From Paraburkholderia franconis (GTDB lineage: Bacteria; Pseudomonadota; Gammaproteobacteria; Burkholderiales; Burkholderiaceae): 64,000 nt of DNA. The stretch's first letter is position 1. Every line of letters starts with the position of its first letter. The translations under genes were made by a program, and so were the position numbers. The DNA is taken from NCBI RefSeq assembly GCF_009362735.1, contig NZ_WHNP01000017.1, positions 92,936 to 156,935 on the forward strand, given 5' to 3'. Below are positions 7,966 through 16,592 of this stretch, piece by piece. The notes under the pieces were generated by a model. It searched no databases, had not been told where the DNA came from, and saw nothing but the letters and a program-made list of their open reading frames with translations.

Positions 7966-9509
7966 GACGTCGGCTCCTGCGCGGGCGCGGCGTAACCCGC
8001 GCCTGCATCGAATGCGAATGCGTTGACGTCGCAGAGCGCGAGCGGGGCGGCATCGCGCGTTTCCAGATGGAAGCGCCACAGCAGATTGCGCGCGACCTTC
8101 AGCCGGTATGCGGCCGACGCGCGCATGTCGGTGAGCGGCTGATAGTCGGCGGCCAGCGCGTCCATCGCGCGTTGTGTCGTTGCTTCGTCCCACGGCGCGC
8201 CGTTGAGCGCGGCTTCGGCATGCGGCGCGCGCTTCGGCGTCGCGGCCATCCCGCCGAATGCGATGCGCGCATCGGCGATGATGCCGTCGACGATGCGCAG
8301 CGCGAACGCGGCGCACACGGCCGAGATGTCCTGGTCGTAGCGCTTCGACACCTTGTAGGTCCGAAAGCGCAGATCCGACGCGGGACGCGGCACGCGGATC
8401 GCGGCGACGAATTCACCTGGTTCGAGCGCCGTCTTCTGGTAGCCGACGTAGAGCGCATCGAGCGGCAGCGTGCGCGTGTTGTGCTCGCGCTGCAGCACGA
8501 CGAGCGCGTTGAGCGCGATCAGCGCCGGCATCGAGTCGCCGATCGGCGAACCGTTCGCGACATTGCCGCCGAGCGTGCCCGCATTGCGGATCGGCAGCGA
8601 CGCGAAGCGCGTCCACAGTTCGGCGAGTTCGGGGTAGTCGGCCGTCAGCGCCGCATAGGCGTCTTCGAGCGATGCGGCCGCGCCGATCGTCAGCGTCTGT
8701 GCATCGCTCTCGATCGTCTTCAGTTCGGCGACGTTGCCGATGTAGAGGATGTCGCCCAGGTCGCGGAACTGCTTCGTGACCCACAGGCCGACGTCGGTGC
8801 TGCCCGCGAGCAGCCGTGCATGCGGATGCCGCGCGCGCAGCATGGCGAAGGCGTCGAGCGTGACGGGGGCGTAGAAGGTCGGCGAGCCGAATGAAGCGCC
8901 GCGCGCGTCGGACGCGGTGTATTCGAACGTCTCTTCGCGCCGGATCGAACGAAGCGCGTCGACGACAGCGGCGCGGTCGAGCATGACGCGCGGGTACTGC
9001 TGCTCGTCGAACATCTTCTGCGCCGCTTCGACGATCGGCCGGTAGCCGGTGCAGCGGCACAGATTGCCGGAGAGCGCGGTGTTGATCTCGTCGCGGGTGG
9101 GCAGGCCCGCACCCACGGGCTGGTTCTCGTACAGCGCCCACATCGACATCACGAAGCCGGGCGTGCAGAACCCGCACTGCGAGCCGTGGCAGTCGACCAG
9201 CGCTTGTTGTACCGGATGCAGCGCGCCGTTCGCGGCTCGCAGATCTTCGACGGTGAAGAGCGCCTTGCCGTCGAGCGTGGGAAGAAACTGGATGCACGCG
9301 TTGACGGCCTTGAGCGACAGAGCGCCGTTCGCATCGGTTTCACCGACGACGACGGTGCACGCGCCGCAATCGCCTTCCGCGCAGCCTTCCTTGGTTCCCG
9401 TGCAATGCAGGTCGTCGCGCAGATGCTGGAGCACGGTGCGCGAAGCGGGGGCGTCGGCGACTTCGTGGACGGTCCCCTGGTGATAGAAACGGATGGTTTG
9501 CGTTGTCAC
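7962..9509 (-). CDS. xdhA: Xanthine dehydrogenase FeS/FAD (small) subunit
   Basis: This subunit passes electrons from the molybdenum site through two [2Fe-2S] clusters to FAD and NAD+. Counting from the GTG at 9509, the plant-type cluster uses C43, C48, C51 and C72 (GCAEGDCGAC), and the second uses C112, C115, C151 and C153 (CGFC and CRC). The FAD domain follows (LLAGSTDVGLWV, LGGNVANGSPIGD). GTG at 9509 has AGGA 6 nt upstream; ATG at 9527 or 9593 are in-frame alternatives with poorer ribosome sites. First gene of the purine cluster. Confidence 0.93.
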   Translation of the reverse strand: MTTQTIRFYHQGTVHEVADAPASRTVLQHLRDDLHCTGTKEGCAEGDCGACTVVVGETDANGALSLKAVNACIQFLPTLDGKALFTVEDLRAANGALHPVQQALVDCHGSQCGFCTPGFVMSMWALYENQPVGAGLPTRDEINTALSGNLCRCTGYRPIVEAAQKMFDEQQYPRVMLDRAAVVDALRSIRREETFEYTASDARGASFGSPTFYAPVTLDAFAMLRARHPHARLLAGSTDVGLWVTKQFRDLGDILYIGNVAELKTIESDAQTLTIGAAASLEDAYAALTADYPELAELWTRFASLPIRNAGTLGGNVANGSPIGDSMPALIALNALVVLQREHNTRTLPLDALYVGYQKTALEPGEFVAAIRVPRPASDLRFRTYKVSKRYDQDISAVCAAFALRIVDGIIADARIAFGGMAATPKRAPHAEAALNGAPWDEATTQRAMDALAADYQPLTDMRASAAYRLKVARNLLWRFHLETRDAAPLALCDVNAFAFDAGAGYAAPAQEPTS

Positions 9510-9950
9510 GGCGAATCCTGAAGACATTGCGGACCAGGCGCGCGTTACGCATGGGGTCGCGCCGTAGCCGGCCTCGCGCACGTAGATCGCCATCCATGAC
9601 CGAACATAACACCACTTTGTCCCAAAAATATTTCCCGGCGCGAATGGGGGTTATTCGGGAGCGGTCATGAGGACGCGAGTGCGAGGACGCAAGCGGGGCG
9701 CGAGCGTGTTGAAAAAGGGCGCGAATCCTTATGGCGCAGGGCTTTGCGCGTTTAGCACCCGGCGGACAGCGGATCAGGCGATGCGCTCGCGGCGAGCGGC
9801 GGCTAGCCAGGTGTTTACGCCGAAGGGGAGGCCGAGTCGTCGCGCCGCCGGAAGCAACGGCAGCGCGAACGGCCCGGCGCGACGGACCAGAAAAGGAAGC
9901 GTCGCGCCGGAAAGACCCTCACGCGACCATCCCGGCGCAGTCCAGCAGAA
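9510..9950. other. Intergenic region between dsbB end and xdhA start
   Basis: It must carry the xdhA promoter, but I see no convincing -35/-10 pair. The part nearest xdhA (about 9600-9660) is locally AT-richer, as expected for a promoter. Open frames here have no family features and are treated as random GC-rich frames. Confidence 0.5.
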
Positions 9951-10457
9951 TCAGCGTGCCTGCCGGTTTCGCCACAGGCTCGCCGCGAGAGCCAGAAACG
10001 CGACGACGAATCCAACCAGCGACCACTGCGGCAGCGAGAGACCAAGTATCGGCGGATAGGGCGTCTCGCACAGCCCGGCGACCTTGAACAAACTCGGCAG
10101 CCAATGCGCGGGAGGCAGTCCATCGACGATCGGCTGCAGCGCATCAAACCCGCAGCTGAAGTTCGGGTGCGACTGCACATACACATGCCGCACGGCCGTC
10201 GCCACGCCGGCGAGCGCGGAGATCAGCGCCAGCACTTCGAGCGCGCGCACGCCGCGCCATCCGCGCATGCTCGCGCCGATAAAAGCGAACACGGCGATCA
10301 GCAGATAGAAATACCGCTGGATGATGCACAGCGGACAAGGGTCTTCATGCTCGACGAACTGAAGATAAAGCGCCCCGCCGACGAGCGCGACGCAGACGAG
10401 CCCGAGCAGAACGAGGAGATTGCGCTCGCGGCGCAGCATGACGTTATCGTTGACCAT
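9951..10457 (-). CDS. dsbB: Disulfide bond formation protein DsbB
   Basis: Inner-membrane quinone reductase that reoxidises DsbA. The 168-residue product has four hydrophobic segments. The first cysteine pair is C41-P-L-C44 in DPCPLCIIQRYFY; the second pair is C102 (NFSCGFD) and C130 (AGLCETPYPP). These are the four catalytic cysteines of the family. A second ATG at 10439 (MLRRERN) is an equally possible start. It is a stand-alone minus-strand gene between the amidase and xdhA. Confidence 0.95.
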   Translation of the reverse strand: MVNDNVMLRRERNLLVLLGLVCVALVGGALYLQFVEHEDPCPLCIIQRYFYLLIAVFAFIGASMRGWRGVRALEVLALISALAGVATAVRHVYVQSHPNFSCGFDALQPIVDGLPPAHWLPSLFKVAGLCETPYPPILGLSLPQWSLVGFVVAFLALAASLWRNRQAR

Positions 10458-10556
10458 AATCCTTATAGCGGTTGAGATTCCGAAAAGGCGTCGCGCGATT
10501 CTAGCCGAAGGCCGTGGCGCTTGCCGGCGGGCAGGAGACTCCGCGATGAGCAGCCG

Positions 10557-11945
10557 TCAGCGGATCGTGTTCAATACTGCTTCGACGGCACGTCCTATTC
10601 CCAGCAACGCATCGTCCGCGTGCGGCGCGGCGGCCAGCATCAGCCCGACGGGCGCGTCGCCGCGCGGATGGCAAGGCAGCGACAACGCGCACGCATCGAG
10701 GAAATTGAACGCGCTCGGATTGCGCAGCACCAGACCGTTGGCGCGGAAAAAGGCGTCGTCGTCATCGACGAGATCGGCGACGCGCGGCGGCACGATGGGC
10801 GCCGTCGGCGCGACGATGGCATCGAAGCGCTGCCACATCGTGCGCGCCTCGGCGAGGACGGCGGCGCGTTCGGCGAGCAGGTCGAGATAGTCGGCGGCCG
10901 TCGCCGGCTCGCCCTTCAGGATGCGCGCGAGCACGCGCGGATCGTAGTCGCCGCGATGCGCTTCGAGCAGCGGCCTGTGCCACGCATACGCTTCGATCGG
11001 CGAAAAGCCGAAGCGGTTGATCTCGGCGAGACGGTCGAGCGGCGCAAAGCGCACGTCGCTGACGATGGCGCCCGCCGCTTCCAGGTGCTTCAGCGCGGCG
11101 TCGTAGGCCTGCGCGACTTCGGGCTCGATGCCGTCCGTCACGTAGTGATTCAGCACGCCGAGCCGCACGCCTTCGAGTGGACGCGCGGCCGGGACGACGG
11201 GTTCCAGTCCCGCGAGAATCCGGTCGACGAGCGCGCAGCACGCGACCGTCACGCCGATCGGACCAAACGCGTCGAGCGTCGGCGAGAGCGGCACGCCGCC
11301 TTGCTTCGGCACGCGGTCGGCTGTCGGCTTGAAGCCCGTCAGGCCGCACAGCGCGGCGGGGATGCGCAGCGAGCCGCCTGTGTCGCTGCCGAGCGCGACG
11401 GCCGCCATGCCATCCGCCACTGATGCGGCCGCGCCCGACGACGATCCGCCCGACACCCGCTCGTCGCCTTTCACGCCGCGCCGGTATGGCGACAGCGGAT
11501 TGCCGTAGTGCGGATTCAACCCGAGGCCGGAGAACGCGAACTCGCTCATATTCGTGCGGCCGACGATGACGGCGCCCGCGCGCTTGAGCCGCGCGACGGC
11601 GGGCGCATCCGACGCGGCGGGTGCGGCGCCCGCCAGTGCCGTCGAGCCGGCGCGCGTCACCTGGCCTTCGATGTCGAACAGGTCTTTCACCGACACGGGA
11701 ATGCCCGCCAGCGCCGACAGCACGGTGCCGGCGGCGCGCAGGCGGTCGTGCGCATCGGCTGTCGCGCGGGCGTTGCCGGCGTCGACGTGCATGAAGACGG
11801 TCGCGCCCTGACCGGCGGGATCGGCGATGCGCTCGAGCGCGGCTTCGACGAGCGCGCGGCTCGTCGTGCGGCCGGCGGCGAGATCGGCGCCAAGCTGGGC
11901 GAGCGGCGGGAAGGGCGTGAAATCGGTAGGCGTGGCTGTGGTCAT
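10557..11945 (-). CDS. Amidase-signature family hydrolase
   Basis: The 462-residue enzyme has the Ser-cisSer-Lys triad: K87 in PVSVKDLFD, S168 in VSGGSSSGAAAS and S192 in GSDTGGSLRIPAA; the 24-residue spacing of the two serines is standard. It hydrolyses a carboxamide, but the substrate cannot be told from sequence. It is shorter than GatA and has no gatB/gatC beside it, so a role in tRNA amidation is unlikely. ATG at 11945 (MTTATPTDFTPF) was chosen over a longer low-quality extension. It is divergent from the antiporter gene. Confidence 0.88.
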   Translation of the reverse strand: MTTATPTDFTPFPPLAQLGADLAAGRTTSRALVEAALERIADPAGQGATVFMHVDAGNARATADAHDRLRAAGTVLSALAGIPVSVKDLFDIEGQVTRAGSTALAGAAPAASDAPAVARLKRAGAVIVGRTNMSEFAFSGLGLNPHYGNPLSPYRRGVKGDERVSGGSSSGAAASVADGMAAVALGSDTGGSLRIPAALCGLTGFKPTADRVPKQGGVPLSPTLDAFGPIGVTVACCALVDRILAGLEPVVPAARPLEGVRLGVLNHYVTDGIEPEVAQAYDAALKHLEAAGAIVSDVRFAPLDRLAEINRFGFSPIEAYAWHRPLLEAHRGDYDPRVLARILKGEPATAADYLDLLAERAAVLAEARTMWQRFDAIVAPTAPIVPPRVADLVDDDDAFFRANGLVLRNPSAFNFLDACALSLPCHPRGDAPVGLMLAAAPHADDALLGIGRAVEAVLNTIR

Positions 11946-12119
11946 GGCGTGAGCGCGGCAGGTGCTGTTGACGATGGCTGGGACTCGTATTGTGACGCTT
12001 CGGGCGGGGCACGCGCCAATCGTGCGCGATGCATTCCATCGCGCTTCGCCACAATTGTTTTTCACCGTTCGTGCGGTACCATCGCGATCTCTGCATTACT
12101 TTTTGTAAGGAAGGGCGCC

Positions 12120-13877
12120 ATGCACCACGGAATCGGCTTCATTCAGGATCTGGCAGTCGTGATGGCGCTCGCGGGCGTCGTCACCGTGCTGTTCCATCGC
12201 CTGAAGCAGCCGGTGGTGCTCGGCTATATCGCGGCGGGCGTGATCATCGGGCCGTACACGCCGCCGTTCCAGCTGATCCACGACGAACAGACGATCCAGA
12301 CGCTCGGCGAGCTCGGCGTCGTGTTCCTGATGTTCTCGCTAGGGCTCGAATTTAGCCTTCGCAAGCTGGTCGAGGTCGGCGCGACGGCCATCGTGGCCGC
12401 GCTGTCGGAAATCGTGCTGATGCTGTGGATCGGCTACGAGATCGGCAGCGCGTTCGGCTGGAGCCCAATGGATTCGCTGTTCCTCGGCGCGATTCTCGCG
12501 ATTTCATCGACGACGATCATCGTCAAGGCGCTCGCCGACCTCGGCCTGAAGCGTGAGAGTTTTGCGCAACTGGTGTTCGGCATTCTGATCGTCGAGGACA
12601 TTCTCGGCATCGCGATGCTCGTGCTGCTGTCGGGCATCGCGCAGACGGGCGAGCTATCGGCGGGCATCGCGCTCGTCACGCTCGGCAAGCTGCTGCTGTT
12701 CATGACGGTGTCGCTGGTGGTCGGGATTCTCGTCGTGCCGCGCGCGCTCAACTACGTCGCGAAATCGCAGAGCGACGAGATGCTGCTCGTCTCGGTGCTG
12801 GGCTTCTGCTTCGCGTTCTGCCTGCTGGTCGTCAAGCTGGACTACAGCATCGCGCTCGGCGCGTTTCTGATCGGCGCGATCATGGCCGAGTCGCGCCACC
12901 TGCATCGGATCGAACATCTGATCGCGCCGCTGCGCGACACATTCTCCGCAATCTTCTTCGTGACGATCGGGCTGATGCTGAATCCGGCCGTGCTGGTCGA
13001 CTACGCATGGCCGATCGCGGTGATCACAATCGCGGTGATCGCCGGCAAGATCGTGTCGTGCGGCCTCGGCACTTTTCTGGCGGGCAAGGACGGGCGCACG
13101 GCGATGCGCGTCGGCATGACGGTGTCGCAGATCGGCGAATTCTCGTTCATCATCGCGTCGCTCGGGCTCACGCTGAAGGTGACGAGCGCGTTTCTCTATC
13201 CGATCGCCGTCGCCGTTTCCGCGCTGACGACGCTCTTCACGCCCTATCTGATCCGCGCCGCCGATCCCCTCACGCGGCGCCTGGGCCACGCGATGCCACC
13301 CACCGTCGCCAACGTGTTCGGCATGTACGGGCAGTGGCTCGGCAGCCTGCGGCCGGCCTCGGGCGGGCCGACGGTGTTCGGCCTCACGCGCCGGATCATC
13401 CTGCAGATCGCGGTCAATCTGGCGATCGTCGCGGCCGTTTTTCTGGGCGCATCGTACGGCGCGCCTTATGGAAGCCGCTTTATCACAGGATGGCTGCCGT
13501 CCGAGCCGATGCAGCGCGTCGTGGTGTGGAGCGCGGCGCTCGTCGTCTCGATGCCGTTTCTCGTCGCCGTCTACCGGAAAACCAAGTCGCTCGCGCTGCT
13601 GCTCGCCGAAATCAGCGTGCAGCCGGCGAAGGCAGGGCGGTTCACGAGCGCGATCCGCTACGCCATTTCGGATCTCGTGCCCGTCGTTTCGATGCTGGGC
13701 GTGTTCCTGCTCGTCTCGGCGCTATCGAGCGCGATCCTGCCGCCGACGGGGCTGCTCGTCGCCGTGCTGCTGGTCGCCGCGCTGCTGCTGGCGGTGCTCT
13801 GGCGCTGGTGCGTGCGGATTCACGCGACGATGCAGATCGCGCTGCGCGAAACCTTCGACGAACAGCCGGACCCTTGA
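12120..13877 (+). CDS. Kef-type cation/proton antiporter (CPA2 family)
   Basis: The 585-residue membrane protein has the Na+/H+ exchanger domain (about residues 10-385) with many transmembrane helices: HRLKQPVVLGYIAAGVIIGP, FLMFSLGLEFS, ISSTTIIVKAL and the ion-site VEDILG. A TrkA-N/RCK nucleotide domain is not visible; instead the C-terminal 170 or so residues hold three more hydrophobic segments. The start has AAGGAAG about 7 nt upstream. Likely exports K+ or Na+ in exchange for protons; ion specificity is unknown. Divergent from the amidase gene with about 170 bp between the starts. Confidence 0.88.
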   Translation: MHHGIGFIQDLAVVMALAGVVTVLFHRLKQPVVLGYIAAGVIIGPYTPPFQLIHDEQTIQTLGELGVVFLMFSLGLEFSLRKLVEVGATAIVAALSEIVLMLWIGYEIGSAFGWSPMDSLFLGAILAISSTTIIVKALADLGLKRESFAQLVFGILIVEDILGIAMLVLLSGIAQTGELSAGIALVTLGKLLLFMTVSLVVGILVVPRALNYVAKSQSDEMLLVSVLGFCFAFCLLVVKLDYSIALGAFLIGAIMAESRHLHRIEHLIAPLRDTFSAIFFVTIGLMLNPAVLVDYAWPIAVITIAVIAGKIVSCGLGTFLAGKDGRTAMRVGMTVSQIGEFSFIIASLGLTLKVTSAFLYPIAVAVSALTTLFTPYLIRAADPLTRRLGHAMPPTVANVFGMYGQWLGSLRPASGGPTVFGLTRRIILQIAVNLAIVAAVFLGASYGAPYGSRFITGWLPSEPMQRVVVWSAALVVSMPFLVAVYRKTKSLALLLAEISVQPAKAGRFTSAIRYAISDLVPVVSMLGVFLLVSALSSAILPPTGLLVAVLLVAALLLAVLWRWCVRIHATMQIALRETFDEQPDP

Positions 13878-14070
13878 TGGCAAAGCGTCATCGAAGTGGC
13901 GCATGATGGCGTTGCGCGGATGCAATCGGGGACGTGGTATCCGTTCGCACAACGTTGCATGTTGTGACGCGATGTGACGAAATGTGTGCTGGTTTGCCCC
14001 CGCACGGCGCGAGGCGGATAATAAGATATGTCTATTCGTTCGCGCGCCAGGACGCGTTTGGACCACAGTC

Positions 14071-15426
14071 ATGAGCGAAAACAATTCCGATAACACCGGC
14101 GCACCCGGCACCCCCACTCCTTCGACGAGCCAGTCGGGCGCGCCGAAATCCGCACCGGCTCCGACTCCCACTCCCGCCAAAGAAGCGGCCTCCACCGATT
14201 CTCCCGAAAGTGCCTCCAACGTGACGCCCAAGGACGCCCCCGCGCCGCAGCGCAGCGAGGTCGAGCGCGCGCGAGCGAGTGCCGCACAGGCCACCGCGCA
14301 GCAGGAAGCGGCGGCGCGCGTGCAGTCGGTCGTGTCGAGCGCGGAGCGGGCAGCGGCGCAAGCGGGAAGCCCCGCGGGAACGGCGGACGCATCAGGCACG
14401 GCTGCGGCTGCGCCCGTCGGTGGCGAGCCGGACGGCACGCTCGGCTCGTCGGCGAAACCTAGTGGTTCGCCGCCGCCCGGTTTCGGCTCGGCACCGGATT
14501 TCAGCGCGGCCAATCCGCCGCCTGCCACCGCCATTCCGCCGGGACAGCCCGCGTATCTGAAGCGCAGCGATTCGGCGTGGTCCGTCTTCGGACGGGTCAT
14601 GGCGGCGCGCGCGCGCCAGCTGTTCGATCGCGCGGGGCGCAGGATCACGCAGCGCACGCTGCGCATCGGCGTGTCGGCGCGCATCTTCCATCCGGAGCCT
14701 GGCGCGAAGGGGCTGCGCGGCAAGACGCTGCAGTACCTGGAAGAATCGATTGCGCACTGGGTGATGTCGCGCGACGTGCTCGTATTCATGATTCCGACGG
14801 TCGGCCATCAGGGCATGCTGCACCCGAGCAACATCCGTCTGCGCGACTACGCGAAGCATCTGGACGGCCTGCTGTTGCAAGGCGGCGCCGATGTGTCACC
14901 GCAAACCTATGCCGAAGCCGCGACGCGGCCCGAATGGCCCGGCGACCGTGTGCGCGACATGTACGAACTGGAACTGCTGCACGAATTCATCGAGTCGGGC
15001 AAGCCGGTGCTGGGCGTGTGCCGAGGCTGCCAGCTGATCAATGTCGCGTTCGGCGGCACGCTGTATCAGGACATCGCCAGCGACGTGCCGACGGCAGGCA
15101 TCCACGTCAACGAACATTACGACCAGCACCGTCACTCGGTTCACTTCCCCGAGGGCTCGACGCTGGTCAATATGTTCCCCGGACGGCGCGAGGCGATCGT
15201 CAACTCGATCCACCACCAGGCGGTCAATCAGTTGGGACGCGATCTGAATATCGAAGCGGTGTCGGCGTCGGACGGCATCATCGAAGCCGTGCGCTACCGG
15301 CGCGCGCCGTTCGTGATGGGCGTGCAGTGGCACCCGGAGTTTCACCGCGCGGGCGGCCCGGAACTGCTCGATTGCACGCCGCTGCTCGATACGTTCTTGC
15401 GAGTCGCACGCGAAACGCGCTTCTGA
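14071..15426 (+). CDS. Class-I glutamine amidotransferase / gamma-glutamyl hydrolase-like protein with long disordered N-terminus
   Basis: The 451-residue protein has about 165 N-terminal residues rich in Ala, Pro, Ser and Thr with no visible fold, then a peptidase C26 domain. The domain shows LLQGGADVSPQTY, the nucleophile in GVCRGCQLIN, HQAVNQLGRDL and the catalytic His-Glu in VQWHPEFH. This resembles PuuD-type gamma-glutamyl-gamma-aminobutyrate hydrolases, which cleave gamma-glutamyl amides. Known PuuD proteins are about 250 residues, so the N-terminus is an addition. No other putrescine genes are nearby; substrate is uncertain. Confidence 0.85.
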   Translation: MSENNSDNTGAPGTPTPSTSQSGAPKSAPAPTPTPAKEAASTDSPESASNVTPKDAPAPQRSEVERARASAAQATAQQEAAARVQSVVSSAERAAAQAGSPAGTADASGTAAAAPVGGEPDGTLGSSAKPSGSPPPGFGSAPDFSAANPPPATAIPPGQPAYLKRSDSAWSVFGRVMAARARQLFDRAGRRITQRTLRIGVSARIFHPEPGAKGLRGKTLQYLEESIAHWVMSRDVLVFMIPTVGHQGMLHPSNIRLRDYAKHLDGLLLQGGADVSPQTYAEAATRPEWPGDRVRDMYELELLHEFIESGKPVLGVCRGCQLINVAFGGTLYQDIASDVPTAGIHVNEHYDQHRHSVHFPEGSTLVNMFPGRREAIVNSIHHQAVNQLGRDLNIEAVSASDGIIEAVRYRRAPFVMGVQWHPEFHRAGGPELLDCTPLLDTFLRVARETRF

Positions 15427-15446
15427 TTTCGCGTCTTTCCGTCGAT

Positions 15447-15488
15447 ACGCGGGCGCACACGTGATGTGGCGCCCGCGTTTCTTTTTTT
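15447..15488 (+). terminator. Intrinsic terminator after the glutamine amidotransferase gene
   Basis: A 10-bp perfect stem ACGCGGGCGC / GCGCCCGCGT (15447-15456 and 15469-15478), extended by inner CAC/GTG pairs, is followed by TTTCTTTTTTT. Confidence 0.85.
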
Positions 15489-15695
15489 GCGTCGGCGTTT
15501 GGTGGCGGCGATCGTCTCGGTTTCCGAGGCTCGATTCAGGAATAGGGCGCGTGTTTTACGATGTTTTGCATTTGCGCATCGGATTGCTTAGTTGTCCATT
15601 TATCTCGATTTAAAGTCCTGTAGCAGCGCGTCAGAAAGGGCACAATCCGCGCGATAATCCGAGGCTGTTTCTGGATACGCATGGAGTATCGACGT

Positions 15696-16442
15696 ATGAA
15701 GTACCCCTTGGATCTGCGCCGCATAGGATTGCTTGCGATTACCTTCGCACTCGTGCATGGCGGCGTCGCGTGGGCGGCGAGCAAGGCGGCGTCGAACCCG
15801 GACGTCGGTCGCGCGAGCGGTGCCAAAATCGCCCAGGCCGATGCGTCGTCTGGCGCGCAAAGCGATCCGGACTCCGTCGCCGAGCCGGCCAACGAAGCGA
15901 ATTCCGACGGGAATTCAGGCGCGAGCGGCAGCATGCAGGGCGATGTCGCCGATCTGATGCAACTGATCCACGACGGTACGCTCACGGAAATGCGCACGAC
16001 GTACAACGGCGGCTACGGCGCATCGATGTTCTTCTACGCGCAGGACATGACGTACTACGTGGCGCTGTTCCAGAACAAGCGCTTCTGGCGCGTCATCCGG
16101 ACATCCGATCAGACGCGCGCCGAAGCCATCTATGCGGGCTTTGCGCGGCAGACGGCGCAGCTCGCCGAAGTCGAAATCCGCAGGACGCAATTGCAGGCGC
16201 AGAACGCCTCGATCGAGCGCGTGATCAGCGAGTCGCAGGCACGCGCGCAGCGTTTGCAGGCGGACATCCAGGTGGCGCGCGCCCAGGAAGCGAAGGTCGC
16301 GGATTACCAGCGGCAAACGCAGGACGAAATGCTTGCCTTGCGCGAAGAGAAGGAAAAGGCGCAGTCGCAGTTGCGCCAGTTGCAGCAGCAGGTTCTGCAA
16401 TTGCAGCGTCAGGCGGAGGCGGGATTGCCTGGCGGACGCTGA
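15696..16442 (+). CDS. DUF2968-family exported coiled-coil protein
   Basis: The 248-residue protein has an N-terminal signal segment (RRIGLLAITFALVHGGVAWA), an Ala/Ser/Asp-rich linker, then a domain with LMQLIHDGTLTEMRTTYNGGYGASMFFY that I recognise as DUF2968 of Burkholderiaceae. Residues from about 145 to 240 are a long Gln/Glu/Arg coiled coil. Function is unknown; it is probably periplasmic. ATG at 15696 has GGAG 9 nt upstream, better than the ATG at 15681. Followed by a very strong terminator. Confidence 0.82.
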   Translation: MKYPLDLRRIGLLAITFALVHGGVAWAASKAASNPDVGRASGAKIAQADASSGAQSDPDSVAEPANEANSDGNSGASGSMQGDVADLMQLIHDGTLTEMRTTYNGGYGASMFFYAQDMTYYVALFQNKRFWRVIRTSDQTRAEAIYAGFARQTAQLAEVEIRRTQLQAQNASIERVISESQARAQRLQADIQVARAQEAKVADYQRQTQDEMLALREEKEKAQSQLRQLQQQVLQLQRQAEAGLPGGR

Positions 16443-16502
16443 GGGATTGCACGGGCGGCCTTCAACGTGAAGCCGCGCTGCGGGTCGCGCCTTGCAATAA
16501 AA

Positions 16503-16546
16503 AACACCCCAAAAGCTGGCGTTCAGCTTTTGGGGTGTTCTTTTTT
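16503..16546 (+). terminator. Strong intrinsic terminator, probably bidirectional
   Basis: A perfect 15-bp stem (16503-16517 and 16525-16539, AACACCCCAAAAGCT and its complement) has a 7-nt loop and then CTTTTTT. On the minus strand it is followed by a T-run too, so it can also end the convergent gene at 16593. Confidence 0.95.
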
Positions 16547-16592
16547 GCGTGAGCGCTTTGTCTTGTCCGACGGGCGCGCTTGCTGACCGGTC

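Noticed and set aside
5677..7995. 772-codon open frame opposite xdhB
   Set aside because: Mirror frame of xdhB with no recognisable domain; composition is that of antisense shadows.
7966..8316. In-frame extension of xdhB upstream by 117 codons
   Set aside because: It runs through xdhA in another frame and is Arg/Ala-rich shadow sequence; the ATG overlapping the xdhA stop gives the family start.
9667..10059. Possible 130-codon gene between xdhA and dsbB
   Set aside because: Arg-rich, no Shine-Dalgarno, no family features, and it overlaps the end of dsbB.
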